Assembly: GCF_014203555.1 (NCBI RefSeq)
Contig: NZ_JACHJH010000002.1
Span: 714,791-778,790 of the forward strand
DNA from: Streptomyces olivoverticillatus
GTDB lineage: Bacteria > Actinomycetota > Actinomycetes > Streptomycetales > Streptomycetaceae
Length of the DNA: 64,000 bases
Direction: 5' to 3'
Below, in pieces: positions 7,996-16,165 of the stretch (positions are counted from its first letter, which is position 1; the number at the start of each line of letters is the position of its first letter). The notes beneath the pieces were generated by a model. That model did no database searches, was not told where the DNA came from, and saw only the letters and a list, made by a program, of their open reading frames with translations. A program made the position numbers and the translations under genes.

Positions 7996-8017
7996 TGAGA
8001 CGATACGTTTCGCCTCA
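7996..8017. promoter_or_regulatory. candidate TetR operator (near-perfect 22-bp palindrome)
   Basis: The 22 bases beginning TGAGACGATACG and ending TTTCGCCTCA match their reverse complement at 18 positions. The site ends 22 bases before the TetR ATG, the usual place for autoregulation. It shares GACGATACG with the site at 7964-7979. Confidence 0.6.
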
Positions 8018-8039
8018 ACCCGCCGCTACACTGCCCGCC

Positions 8040-8642
8040 ATGGCGATCTCCAAGACCCCCGACTCCACCCGCCGCAGCGAGCGCTCCCGCCGGGCGATCC
8101 TCGACGCCGCGCTCGACCTCGTCGGCGAGACGGGCTACCAGAAGCTCACCATCGAAGCCATCGCCGCCCGCGCGGGGGTCGGCAAGCAGACCATCTACCG
8201 CTGGTGGCCCTCCAAGGCCGCCGTGCTCCTCGACGCCTTCCTCGCCCTCGGCGAGGACGCGGCCCAGGGCGAGCGCGAGCTCCCGGACACCGGCGACCTG
8301 GAGGCCGACCTCAAGTCCGTACTGCGCGCGACCGTGGACGAGTTGAACTCCCCGGTCTACGACGCCCCCGCCCGCGCCCTGACGGCCGAAGGCGTGGTCA
8401 ACGCGGAGCTCGGCGCCCAGTTCGTCGCCCAGGTGCTGGAGCCGCAGCTCCAGCTCTACGTCAAGCGGCTGCGCTCGGCGCAGGAAGCCGGGCACCTCGA
8501 CCCGGACGTCGACCCCCGGATCGCCCTCGAACTCATCACCGGCCCGCTGACCAGCCGCTGGCTGCTGCGCACCCTCCCGCTCACCCACGACTACGCCGAC
8601 CGGGTCGTCGAACTCGCACTGCGCGGCATCTCCGCCCGCTGA
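8040..8642 (+). CDS. TetR/AcrR family transcriptional regulator
   Basis: 200 residues from the ATG at 8040. The N-terminal helix-turn-helix is standard: RRAILDAALDLVGETGYQKLTIEAIAARAGVGKQTIYRWWPSK at about residues 17-59. The C-terminal ligand domain is of the TetR_C_11-like kind (TLPLTHDYADRVVELALRGI at the end). The frame stays open upstream to 7932, but a start there would read through the palindromes; the chosen ATG fits the family N-terminus. Two candidate operators sharing GACGATACG lie within 80 bases upstream, suggesting self-repression. The divergent neighbour is ddaH, 237 bases away start to start, which may or may not be a target. No exporter is adjacent. Confidence 0.88.
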   Translation: MAISKTPDSTRRSERSRRAILDAALDLVGETGYQKLTIEAIAARAGVGKQTIYRWWPSKAAVLLDAFLALGEDAAQGERELPDTGDLEADLKSVLRATVDELNSPVYDAPARALTAEGVVNAELGAQFVAQVLEPQLQLYVKRLRSAQEAGHLDPDVDPRIALELITGPLTSRWLLRTLPLTHDYADRVVELALRGISAR

Positions 8643-8798
8643 ACCGGGCCCGCGCCCGCCCCGGCCGCACCGGCGGACTTCACCCCGATGTCATGCCGAC
8701 GCGGCCGGTCTCACACCCCCCGGATACGTTCGGCGGTCACACCAGGAGCAGGATGGTGGCAGCATTGACCGGAGACCGCGGTCGAAGTGAGGGGATAG

Positions 8799-9527
8799 AT
8801 GGAACGCAAGAGCAGGTTCTCCCAATGGCTGCGCCGTCCCAGGAGCGGAGCGGGTGGCGATACGGGCACGGGGGCGGCGAGCGAAGCCGCCCGCGAGGAG
8901 CTGCTCCTGGCCTCGGCCGCCGCCGGATTCCCCCTGGCCCCCGCCGCACACCCCTCCGGCTACGGCTGTTCCTGTGAGCGCATCGGCTGCCCCACGCCCG
9001 GCCGTCACCCGGTCTCCTTCGCCTGGCAGACGCTCGCCAGCACGGACGCCGACAAGGTCACCAAATGGCTGCGCGGCCAGCCCGAGGCCAATTTCGTCAC
9101 CGCCACCGGCATCGCCCACGATGTGCTCGACGTCCCGGCCGAGGCGGGCCGGCAGGCGCTCGACCGGCTGACCGGCGCGGGGATCGACGTCGGTCCGGTC
9201 GCCACGGTCGCCCCCGGCCGCATGCTCTTCTTCACCGCCACCCGCGGCACCCCGGACGACGAGGACGAGTGGTGGCCCTGCGAGCTGGACTGCCATCCCG
9301 AGACGATGGACGAGCATCCGGGCCTGCGCTGGCACTGCCGCGGCAGCTATGTGCTGCTGCCGCCCTCCGTCCTCCCGGGTGACGAGCGCGTGGCCTGGCT
9401 GCTCGGCCCCGAGCGCCCGCTGCCGGACCCGCTGACCCTGCTGGAAGCCCTCACCGACGCCTGCGCCCAGTACGCGGGCGAGGGCCAGGACCACGAGCCG
9501 GCCCACCCCTGGCCCATCGGCCGCTGA
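8799..9527 (+). CDS. bifunctional primase/polymerase (prim-pol) domain protein
   Basis: 242 residues. The fold is recognisable as the N-terminal prim-pol domain found in many Streptomyces proteins. HPVSFAWQTLASTDADKVTKWLRGQPEANFVTATG resembles the part where such proteins read an input cofactor or substrate loop, and Cys-rich SGYGCSCERIGCPTPG suggests metal binding before it. The catalytic acid pair of active archaeo-eukaryotic primases is not obvious, and there is no helicase domain. It may be a diverged paralogue with a non-replicative role. It stands alone between a TetR gene and a convergent lipoprotein gene. The start ATG at 8799 has no strong ribosome site. Confidence 0.7.
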   Translation: MERKSRFSQWLRRPRSGAGGDTGTGAASEAAREELLLASAAAGFPLAPAAHPSGYGCSCERIGCPTPGRHPVSFAWQTLASTDADKVTKWLRGQPEANFVTATGIAHDVLDVPAEAGRQALDRLTGAGIDVGPVATVAPGRMLFFTATRGTPDDEDEWWPCELDCHPETMDEHPGLRWHCRGSYVLLPPSVLPGDERVAWLLGPERPLPDPLTLLEALTDACAQYAGEGQDHEPAHPWPIGR

Positions 9528-9535
9528 GCCCTCGG

Positions 9536-10585
9536 CTATTCGCCCTTCGCGACGGTCAGCGACTCGATCCGGTTGAGGAAGACGATCCCGCCGTCCGAAG
9601 CGCCCTTCCCCGATCCGCTCTTCTCCGGCCCGCTCTTCTTCGGCGGCACCAGCACCGCCGACTCCGATACGCGGGTGAAGGTCACTGCGTGCTGGAGGTC
9701 CCCGCTCAGCAGCGCCTTGGTGCGCGGGTCGCTCACCGAGGGCCGCAGGCCCTTGGCCATGGTGCGCTTCTCCCGGTGGTGCGCGGTGAAGAAGACCAGC
9801 GCCCCGCCGTCCGGCGTGCTCAGCGCGGGCGCCGGGAAGGACGGAGCCTTTTCGGGGGTGTCGATGTACTCGGTCCAGAACGTGGGCGTACGCACCAGCT
9901 TCGCGCGCTCGTCACGGATCAGCGAAGGCGCCCCCGGGGCGAAGGCCGAACCCTGGCCCGTGCGCAGATAGTCGGTGTAGGCGCCGCTCACCGCCTCCGG
10001 CGCGACGGCCGGCCCGGCGGGCTCCGCGGCATCGCCGCCGGACTTCCGCGCGGCGCCGGGCACCTGTGCGTAGCCGTCCTTGTCGAGGGCGAACCGCGGC
10101 ACCTTGTCCTCGGCCATCAGCGACAGGTACGAGGCCTTCCACGGCGCCTGCGCGCCCTCGCGGGTGAAGACCACCAGCCAGCGGTTCTTGTCGCGGTTGC
10201 TGCGGGTGTCGGCGACGAAGAACTTCGGCCAGCCCGCCATCTTGGGAATGGTGAAGCGCGCGTCGTCCAGGACGAGCGCCGGATATCCGGGGTTGCCCTG
10301 GGGCGTCGCCGCGCGCTGGGCGGTCACGTCCGCCCGGCCTATCTCGGCGAGGGCGCCGCCCTCGACCCGGTCCACCAGGGCCGGGTCGAGCTTGCGGTAG
10401 GCGGCGGTGTAGCCGTCGGTGAAGCGCTTGAGGACCCGGGGGGCCTCAGCCTTGTCCACCGACGGGATGATCTCCCGCTCGCCGTGCACCGTCACGCACC
10501 CGGTCGCCGTCAGCAGCACCGGCATCAGCAGAGCCGCTGCTGCGGGAGCCCGGAACACCCGACGGGGCGACGGCCGGCGTCTCAT
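9536..10585 (-). CDS. lipoprotein of unknown function, last gene of the iron block
   Basis: 349 residues from the ATG at 10583-10585. The first 30 residues form a basic then hydrophobic signal ending LLTATGC, a lipobox, so the mature protein should be lipid-anchored outside the membrane. The rest is a soluble domain with no motif I recognise. Segments such as FWTEYIDTPEKAPSFPAP and GALVFFTAHHREKRT look like a conserved actinobacterial hypothetical family. It overlaps the 3' end of efeU by 140 bases in another frame, so its signal peptide is encoded inside the efeU tail. Position suggests a part in iron uptake or envelope upkeep, but only gene order supports that. Confidence 0.75.
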   Translation of the reverse strand: MRRRPSPRRVFRAPAAAALLMPVLLTATGCVTVHGEREIIPSVDKAEAPRVLKRFTDGYTAAYRKLDPALVDRVEGGALAEIGRADVTAQRAATPQGNPGYPALVLDDARFTIPKMAGWPKFFVADTRSNRDKNRWLVVFTREGAQAPWKASYLSLMAEDKVPRFALDKDGYAQVPGAARKSGGDAAEPAGPAVAPEAVSGAYTDYLRTGQGSAFAPGAPSLIRDERAKLVRTPTFWTEYIDTPEKAPSFPAPALSTPDGGALVFFTAHHREKRTMAKGLRPSVSDPRTKALLSGDLQHAVTFTRVSESAVLVPPKKSGPEKSGSGKGASDGGIVFLNRIESLTVAKGE

Positions 10586-11429
10586 CGTTCTTCGACTCCT
10601 CGGGTGCTGCCTGGGACGGCGCCACCCTACCCGCACGGCTCGGGGCGAAGAACACCGCCAGGGTCGGTACGAGGTACAGCGCCCACACCGCGACCTGCAG
10701 CCAGGTCGGATCGGGCTGGAAGTTGAAGACGCCCTTGAGCAGCGTGCCGTACCAGCTGTCCACCGGGATCTGCTCGCTGATGTCGAAGGCCTTGTTGTTC
10801 AGGCCCGGCAGGACACCGGCCTCCTGCAGGTCGTGGAAGCCGTAGGCGAGCACGCCCGCGGCGACCACGATGAGCATGCCGCCGGTCCAGGTGAAGAACT
10901 TCGCCAGGTTGATCTTCAGCGCGCCGCGGTAGAAGAGCCAGCCCAGCACCACCGCGCTCAGCAGCCCCAGCAGGGCGCCGACGAGCGGCTGCACGCCGTC
11001 GTTGGTGGCCTTCACGGCCGTCCAGATGAACAGCGCGGTCTCCAGGCCCTCGCGGCCCACCGCCAGGAAGGCGGTGACCACCAGCGCCGTGGTGCCCATG
11101 GCGAGCGCGGCGTCCAGCTTGCCGTGCAGCTCCTTCTTCAGGTGCCGCGCGGTGCGCCGCATCCAGAAGACCATCCAGGTCACCAGGGCGACGGCGACGA
11201 CCGACAGCGAACCGCCGAGGGCCTCCTGGGCCTCGAAGGTCATGGTCTGCGAACCCCACTGCAGCAGCGCGCCGAAGCCCATGCTCAGCAGCACGGCGAC
11301 GGCGATGCCGGTCCAGACCGGGGGCAGGGCGTCCTTCCGCCCGGTCTTGACCAGATACGCGACGAGGATGCAGACGACCAGGCTGGCCTCCAGGCCCTCA
11401 CGCAGGCCGATCAGGTAGTTGCCGAACAC
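10446..11429 (-). CDS. efeU: EfeU/FTR1-type ferrous/ferric iron permease
   Basis: 327 residues with seven predicted membrane helices. The two REGLE motifs that define FTR1/EfeU permeases are at residues 10-14 and 126-130; they are the acidic iron-binding sites in the membrane. The partner proteins EfeB and EfeO are encoded just upstream in the same direction, with a 31-base gap to efeB. The homologous part ends around residue 265 (ALYLVPTLAVFFAP). A charged, low-complexity tail of about 60 residues follows and overlaps the lipoprotein gene by 140 bases. The tail is either a lineage-specific extension or the mark of a lost stop codon. The role in iron import at the cytoplasmic membrane is well supported by the family. 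Confidence 0.92.
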   Translation of the reverse strand: MFGNYLIGLREGLEASLVVCILVAYLVKTGRKDALPPVWTGIAVAVLLSMGFGALLQWGSQTMTFEAQEALGGSLSVVAVALVTWMVFWMRRTARHLKKELHGKLDAALAMGTTALVVTAFLAVGREGLETALFIWTAVKATNDGVQPLVGALLGLLSAVVLGWLFYRGALKINLAKFFTWTGGMLIVVAAGVLAYGFHDLQEAGVLPGLNNKAFDISEQIPVDSWYGTLLKGVFNFQPDPTWLQVAVWALYLVPTLAVFFAPSRAGRVAPSQAAPEESKNDETPAVAPSGVPGSRSSGSADAGAADGDRVRDGARRAGDHPVGGQG

Positions 11430-11460
11430 GCGGCATCTCCTCTCAGGAAAGAACCAGTGG

Positions 11461-12762
11461 TCACGCGAAGAGGGCCTTGCCCCACCAGTCGCCCTTGTCC
11501 CGGACGCCCGGCGGTACGGCGAAGACCGCCGAACCCACGTGCTGGATGTACTCGTTCAGCGCGTCGTGGTGCGCCAGGTTCTTCTGCAGCGGCACGAAGC
11601 CGTCGCGGACGTCGCGCTGGTAGGCGATGAAGAACAGTCCGGCGTCCAGCCGGCCCAGCCCGTCGGTGCCGTCCGTGAAGGAGTAGCCGCGGCGCAGAAT
11701 CGTCACGCCGTTGTTGCTGTCGGGGTGGGCGAGGCGCACATGGGCATCGGGCTTCATGGCCTTCAGCAGCGGCTCGTCGTGCTCGCGCTGCTTGCCGGTC
11801 GGCGCACCCTCGGCCTTGTCGCGGCCGAAGACGTCCTCCTGCTCGGCGAGCGAGGTGCGGTCCCAGGTCTCGATGTGCATCCGGATGCGCCGGGCGACCA
11901 GGTAGGAGCCGCCCGTCATCCACGCGGGGCCGTCCTTCTCGCTCACCCACACGTGCTTGTCCAGGCGGTCCGTCTCGGTGCCCGCGATGTTCCGGGTGCC
12001 GTCCTTGAAGCCCATCATGTTGCGCGGGGTCTGCGCGTCCGGCGTCGTCGAGGACGTCTTGCCGAAGCCCAGCTGGGACCAGCGGATGGCGACCCGGCCC
12101 ATGCCGATGCGGGCCAGGTTGCGGATCGCGTGCACCGCGACCTGCGGGTCGTCGGCGCAGGCCTGGACGCACAGGTCGCCGCCGCTGCGCGCGGCGTCGA
12201 GGTTGTCGCCCTTGAAGGCGGGCAGGTCGATCAGGGCCTGCGGGCGGCGGGACTTGAGGCCGAAGCGGTCCTTGCCGTCCTTCTCGAAGAGGGTCGGGCC
12301 CACGCCGAAGGTCAGCGTCAGCCGGGAGGGCTTGAGGCCCAGCGCCTCGCCCGTGTCGTCCGGCGGCAGCTCGCCGTTGTCGCTGATCGCGCCGTCGCCG
12401 ACCTCGTGCCCGGCGGTCATCCGGCGGGCGGCTTCCGTCCACTCCTGGAGCAGCTTGACCAGCGCGGCCCGGTCGGTCGTCGTCACGTCGAAGGACGCGA
12501 AGTGCAGCCGGTCCTGGACGGGCGTGGAGATGCCCGCCTGGTGGGCGCCGTGGAACGGCACCGCGTCCCCGCCCGAGGCGGCCGGCTGGGCGTCGCTGCC
12601 GGTGCGCAGCGCCACGGCGGTGCCCCCGGCGGCGGCCGCGCCGAGCGCGAGCCCGGCGCCGCCCCAGCCGAGGATGGAGCGGCGGGAGGGCACGGCCTTG
12701 GCGCCCTTGCCCGCGGCCTCGGCGTCGTCGGCCGTGTTCGTCTTGGTGGTGTTGTCCGTCAT
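11461..12762 (-). CDS. efeB: EfeB dye-decolorising (DyP) heme peroxidase / deferrochelatase, Tat-exported
   Basis: 433 residues. A twin-arginine signal (SRRSILGWGGAGLALG, residues about 26-41) marks export in folded form with heme bound. The DyP fold shows the GFKDGTRN motif near residue 250, whose Asp is catalytic. A later AHPDSNNGVTILRRGYS (near 345) carries the likely proximal heme ligand His, and GLFFIAYQRD the distal side. EfeB homologues oxidise ferrous iron for EfeU, and a heme-deferrochelatase role has been proposed for the E. coli protein. The gene is 13 bases after efeO and 31 bases before efeU, so the three are one operon. Nearby heme oxygenase fits a heme-iron theme. Confidence 0.93.
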   Translation of the reverse strand: MTDNTTKTNTADDAEAAGKGAKAVPSRRSILGWGGAGLALGAAAAGGTAVALRTGSDAQPAASGGDAVPFHGAHQAGISTPVQDRLHFASFDVTTTDRAALVKLLQEWTEAARRMTAGHEVGDGAISDNGELPPDDTGEALGLKPSRLTLTFGVGPTLFEKDGKDRFGLKSRRPQALIDLPAFKGDNLDAARSGGDLCVQACADDPQVAVHAIRNLARIGMGRVAIRWSQLGFGKTSSTTPDAQTPRNMMGFKDGTRNIAGTETDRLDKHVWVSEKDGPAWMTGGSYLVARRIRMHIETWDRTSLAEQEDVFGRDKAEGAPTGKQREHDEPLLKAMKPDAHVRLAHPDSNNGVTILRRGYSFTDGTDGLGRLDAGLFFIAYQRDVRDGFVPLQKNLAHHDALNEYIQHVGSAVFAVPPGVRDKGDWWGKALFA

Positions 12763-12775
12763 CGCAGCCCCCTGA

Positions 12776-13903
12776 TTACTTCGCGACCGCGGCGGCGAGC
12801 TTGGACAGCGGCTCGGAGAGCGCGTTGACGGCGTCCGAGAGCTTCTTGCGGTCGTCGTTGCCCACGCTGTCGTAGGACTTGAAGCCGTCGCCGTCGCGGT
12901 AGTCGCCGAGCGCCTTCTTCACGGACTCGAACTGCTTGTCCAGCTCCTGGACGAGCGCCGGGTCGTTCTTGGAGGCGACCGGCTTCAGCAGGTCGTACGC
13001 CTTCTCGGCGCCGTCCACGTTCGCCTCGAAGTCGACCAGGTCGGTGTGGCTGTAACGCTCCTCCTCACCGGTGATCTTGTTCCGGTAGACCTCGTCGAGG
13101 AGTTCCTTGGCGCCGTTGGCCATGCTGGTGGGCGTGATCTCGGCGGAGCCGACGCGCTTCTGCCACGCCGTGAGGTCCGTCATCAGCTGGTCGGCGAGGG
13201 CCTTGTCGTCGTCCGTGATCTTCTTGTCGTCCCAGAGCGACTTCTCGAGCCGGTGCCAGCCGGTCCACTTCTGGCCCTTCTCCAGGCCGTCCTCGCGGGT
13301 GTCGGTCTTCGGGTCGATGTCACCGAAGGACTCGGCCACCGGCTCGGTGCGCTCCCAGCCGGTGCGGGAGGGGGCGTAGGTCTTCTTCGCCTCGTCCAGG
13401 TCGCCCTTCTTGACGGCGTCCACGAACTTCTGTGCCGCGGGGATCGTCTCGTCGGCCTGCTGCTGGACGTACTTGCGGTACTCGGCGACCGCCTTGTCCA
13501 GCTGCGGGTCGCTCTTCTTCTCGCCGCCGCCGGTGACGGTGATCTTCTGGCGGATGCCGTCGCCCTTCATCCCGGGCTTGCAGGCTATTTCGTAGGAGCC
13601 GGACTTGATCGTCGCGGTGATCTCCGCCTTGGTGCCGGGGCCTATGTTCTCCCGCTCGGTGATGATGCGGTCGTCGGCGGCGTAGACGTAGACCTCGGTG
13701 ACCTTCGAGCCCTTGTTCTCGACAGCGATCTTGACGTGACCGGCCGGGAACGAGGTCTTCGAGACCTCGCACTTGTCGTCGGAGGCCTTGACCTGAACCG
13801 CGTCCGAGCCCTTCGTGTCCGACTTCTGGGCACAGCCGGACACGGCGGTCAGGGCCGCGACGGCCGCGATCGCGGCGACGGCGGAGGAGCGGAGGGCTCG
13901 CAT
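12776..13903 (-). CDS. efeO: EfeO iron-binding lipoprotein (cupredoxin plus M75 peptidase-like domain)
   Basis: 375 residues from the ATG at 13901-13903. The signal ends LTAVSGC, a lipobox. A cupredoxin-like EfeO_Cup domain follows (about residues 40-130, with CEVSKTSFPAG and SYEIACKPGM). The M75 imelysin-like domain covers the rest and includes GWHRLEKSLW, the family's HxxE-type metal motif. EfeO is thought to bind ferric iron outside the membrane and pass it to EfeU with the help of EfeB. Two iron-box-like sequences lie 58-92 bases upstream, so the operon should be repressed by an IdeR/DmdR1-type regulator when iron is plentiful. Confidence 0.92.
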   Translation of the reverse strand: MRALRSSAVAAIAAVAALTAVSGCAQKSDTKGSDAVQVKASDDKCEVSKTSFPAGHVKIAVENKGSKVTEVYVYAADDRIITERENIGPGTKAEITATIKSGSYEIACKPGMKGDGIRQKITVTGGGEKKSDPQLDKAVAEYRKYVQQQADETIPAAQKFVDAVKKGDLDEAKKTYAPSRTGWERTEPVAESFGDIDPKTDTREDGLEKGQKWTGWHRLEKSLWDDKKITDDDKALADQLMTDLTAWQKRVGSAEITPTSMANGAKELLDEVYRNKITGEEERYSHTDLVDFEANVDGAEKAYDLLKPVASKNDPALVQELDKQFESVKKALGDYRDGDGFKSYDSVGNDDRKKLSDAVNALSEPLSKLAAAVAK

Positions 13904-13961
13904 ACGGGCTCCAGCTTGCTCGGAGAGAACGGTACGGGCATGGCCGAAAGGCATGGCCGAA

Positions 13962-13975
13962 TTAGGCCGCCCTAA
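13962..13975. promoter_or_regulatory. inverted repeat TTAGGCCGCCCTAA before efeO, part of an iron-control region
   Basis: TTAGG and CCTAA are the outer arms of the actinobacterial iron box, but the spacer here is four bases instead of nine. It lies directly beside the better full-length box at 13977-13995 and may be a second contact site. Confidence 0.45.
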
Positions 13976-13976
13976 C

Positions 13977-13995
13977 TTATCTGAGGCTTGCCTAT
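13977..13995. promoter_or_regulatory. candidate IdeR/DmdR1 iron box of the efeOBU operon
   Basis: TTATCTGAGGCTTGCCTAT agrees with the IdeR consensus TTAGGTTAGGCTAACCTAA at 13 of 19 positions, including the central AGGCT and the CCTA arm. It is about 75 bases upstream of the efeO start. Confidence 0.6.
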
Positions 13996-14119
13996 CCTGT
14001 TCCCCGATCGGCGCGTGATTCTGCTCTCACGGGGCAAAATCTCGCCTCTCCCGTACCGCCGTCACCAAGGGCTCTTCCGTGCGCGGAAGATCAATTACTT
14101 CGCCGTGCCGCCGTCGTGG

Positions 14120-14782
14120 CTACGCGCTCAGCGGAAATTCCTGCCCCAACTCCCCGAAAACCGCCGTGTTCAGTGCGAAGGCGCGCCGGCACTCCTCCAC
14201 CACCCGCTGCTTCTCCAGCTCGTCGACGGGCAGGGCGTCCAGCAGCTCCCGGTACTCCCGCTTGAAGGCGGCGGGATTGCCGATGCCGTCGAAGACGTAG
14301 AAGCGGACGCCGTCGCCCTTGCGCTCGAAGCCCCAGGTCTTCTCGGCCGTGCCGCGGATGATCTGGCCGCCGGAGAGGTCGCCCAGATAGCGCGTGTAGT
14401 GATGGGCGACGTAACCGGCGGGCCAGGCGCGGGTGCACTCCTCGATGCGGGCGGCGTAGGCCGCCGTCGAGGGCAGGGGGCGCAGCTCGGCACGCCAGCC
14501 GGAGCCGCCCAAGTGGGCCAGATCGCGCTCCAGATGGGCCGTGCGGGCCAGCTCGGGCCGTATGAACGGGCCCGCGACGGGATCGGCCGAGAGTGCCTGC
14601 GAGGCGGACTCCAGGGCGCGGTAGACGAACCAGAGCTGCTCCGTGTACCGGCGGTAGGCGGCGACTCCGAGGCGGCCGCCGAGCATGTCGCTCATGAACG
14701 ACGAGTTCTCGGCTTCCGTGTGCTGCTCGTGCGAGGCGGTGCGGATCAGCGTGGAGAACGGGGTCGTGGCGGACGCGTCCAA
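14120..14782 (-). CDS. biliverdin-producing heme oxygenase (HmuO/HemO type)
   Basis: 220 residues from a TTG at 14780-14782, chosen because GGAGG lies six bases upstream and the family N-terminus DASATTPFSTLIRTASHEQHTEAE starts there. A longer in-frame ATG at 14845 would put the start inside the iron box. The His in RTASHEQHTEAE is the expected proximal heme ligand (about residue 19). YLGDLSGGQIIRG in the middle is the distal helix with the flexible glycines. Heme oxygenase opens heme to biliverdin, CO and ferrous iron, using a reductase from elsewhere. It is upstream of efeOBU, and the iron box at 14827-14845 suggests induction in iron starvation. Confidence 0.92.
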   Translation of the reverse strand: MDASATTPFSTLIRTASHEQHTEAENSSFMSDMLGGRLGVAAYRRYTEQLWFVYRALESASQALSADPVAGPFIRPELARTAHLERDLAHLGGSGWRAELRPLPSTAAYAARIEECTRAWPAGYVAHHYTRYLGDLSGGQIIRGTAEKTWGFERKGDGVRFYVFDGIGNPAAFKREYRELLDALPVDELEKQRVVEECRRAFALNTAVFGELGQEFPLSA

Positions 14783-14788
14783 AGCGGG

Positions 14789-14793
14789 CCTCC
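14789..14793 (-). promoter_or_regulatory. ribosome binding site deciding a TTG start for heme oxygenase
   Basis: GGAGG on the minus strand, six bases before the TTG at 14782. It agrees with the conserved family N-terminus that begins at that codon. Confidence 0.65.
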
Positions 14794-14826
14794 GGTGGCC
14801 GTGGGGGCGGGAGCCGATCTCTCTGC

Positions 14827-14845
14827 TCAGGTTTGCCTGAGCCAA
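14827..14845. promoter_or_regulatory. candidate IdeR/DmdR1 iron box of the heme oxygenase gene
   Basis: On the minus strand the 19 bases read TTGGCTCAGGCAAACCTGA. This matches the IdeR consensus TTAGGTTAGGCTAACCTAA at 13 of 19 positions. It lies 45 bases upstream of the TTG start. Confidence 0.6.
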
Positions 14846-14916
14846 CCCTTTCCCGACGGGCTGTCGGCAAAAACCTTAGCGCCCGCCCCACGGTTCCGCA
14901 GGCCTTGTGGAAGCTT

Positions 14917-15774
14917 CTACGGCAGCGTCAGGATCTCCGCACCGCTCTCGGTCACCACCAGCGTGTGCTCGAACTGCGCCGTCCGCCTGCGGTCCTTCGT
15001 GACGACCGTCCAGCCGTCCTCCCACATGTCGTACTCGTGGGTGCCCAGCGTCAGCATCGGCTCGATCGTGAACGTCATGCCCGGCTGGATGAGGGTGTCG
15101 TGGTGCGGGCTGTCGTAGTGCGGGACGATCAGGCCGGAGTGGAAGGAGGAGTTGATGCCGTGGCCGGTGAAGTCGCGGACGACGCCGTAGCCGAAGCGCT
15201 TGGCATACGACTCGATGACCCGGCCGATGACGTTGATCCGGCGCCCCGGCTTGACCGCCTTGATCGCCCGGTTCAGCGCCTCGCGCGTGCGCTCGACCAG
15301 CAGCCGCGACTCCTCGTCCACCTCGCCGCAGAGGTAGGTGGCGTTGTTGTCGCCGTGCACGCCGCCGATGTAGGCGGTGACGTCGAGGTTCACGATGTCG
15401 CCGTCGCGCAGCACGGTCGAGTCGGGGATGCCGTGGCAGATGACCTCGTTCACGGACGAGCACAGCGACTTGGGGAAGCCGCGGTAGCCGAGGGTCGAGG
15501 GGTAGGCGCCGTGGTCGCACATGTACTCGTGGGCGACGCGGTCCAGCTCGTCCGTCGTCACGCCCGGGGCGATGTGCTTGGCTGCCTCCTGCATCGCCCG
15601 TGCGGCGATGCCGCCCGCGATCCGCATCCGCTCGATCGTCTCGGCGTCCTGGACCTCGGGACCGGTGTACGGGGTGGGGGCGTCCTTGCCGACGTACTCG
15701 GGCCGCATGATCGGGGCGGGGACGGGGCGGGCGGGAGAGAGTCTCCCGGGGACAAGAAGCGACTGGCCAGACAT
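14917..15774 (-). CDS. map: type I methionine aminopeptidase
   Basis: 285 residues, with an N-terminal extension of about 40 residues before the pita-bread catalytic domain, as in the actinobacterial MapB form. It removes the first Met from new proteins in the cytoplasm. The metal ligands are visible in order: Asp in [11 protein letters not shown], Asp in [10 protein letters not shown], His in [12 protein letters not shown], Glu in TFTIEPML and Glu in [31 protein letters not shown] is the conserved substrate-site segment with its His. Streptomyces genomes usually hold more than one map gene, so this need not be the only copy. It is divergent from the small gene at 15842. Confidence 0.93.
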   Translation of the reverse strand: MSGQSLLVPGRLSPARPVPAPIMRPEYVGKDAPTPYTGPEVQDAETIERMRIAGGIAARAMQEAAKHIAPGVTTDELDRVAHEYMCDHGAYPSTLGYRGFPKSLCSSVNEVICHGIPDSTVLRDGDIVNLDVTAYIGGVHGDNNATYLCGEVDEESRLLVERTREALNRAIKAVKPGRRINVIGRVIESYAKRFGYGVVRDFTGHGINSSFHSGLIVPHYDSPHHDTLIQPGMTFTIEPMLTLGTHEYDMWEDGWTVVTKDRRRTAQFEHTLVVTESGAEILTLP

Positions 15775-15841
15775 GTCTGCGAGTGTAGCCAGCGCTCATC
15801 GGGGACCATGTGGGCGAGAGCGCGATGTGAGGGAGACCCCG

Positions 15842-16066
15842 ATGGCACTGTTCAAGCGGCGGCCGGCCGGCAAACCCGGCGAGTGGTACTACTGCCTGGT
15901 CCACCACGCGGTCGAGGAGGGCCCCCAGTGCCGCGCCGCCGACCGCATGGGCCCGTACGGCACGCGCGAGGAGGCCGCCCACGCGATGGAGACGTCCCGC
16001 GAGCGCAACGAGGAATGGCGCAACGATCCGCGCTGGCGCGACGAGGGCAACGAGACGTCGGGCTGA
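15842..16066 (+). CDS. small conserved actinobacterial protein, function unknown
   Basis: 74 residues from the ATG at 15842. It is rich in charged residues and contains GEWYYCLVHHAVEEGPQCRAADRMGPY and a final acidic/basic stretch. The WYYCLxHHxVE / GPYxTxEEAAHA pattern resembles the short SPOR-like fold seen in small proteins of this group. It has no signal peptide or membrane helix and is probably cytoplasmic. Two Cys residues are 14 apart and could bind a metal. A very strong terminator hairpin starts two bases after the stop codon. The function is unknown. Confidence 0.75.
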   Translation: MALFKRRPAGKPGEWYYCLVHHAVEEGPQCRAADRMGPYGTREEAAHAMETSRERNEEWRNDPRWRDEGNETSG

Positions 16067-16067
16067 G

Positions 16068-16119
16068 GTCGTCAAACGCCGGACGGGCTGAGAAATCAGC
16101 CCGTCCGGCGTTTGACGAC
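16068..16119. terminator. 24-bp perfect hairpin (repeat family also at 50754-50802)
   Basis: The left arm (16068-16091) and right arm (16096-16119) are exact reverse complements around a GAAA loop. The core AAACGCCGGACGGGCTGA is shared with the element at 50754. A second, GC-rich hairpin (GGGGCGGAGCCCC) follows. It lies between convergent genes and can end both transcripts. Confidence 0.85.
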
Positions 16120-16165
16120 CGGGGTCCGGGGCGGAGCCCCGATCACACGGACGGCGCGGCAGGAA

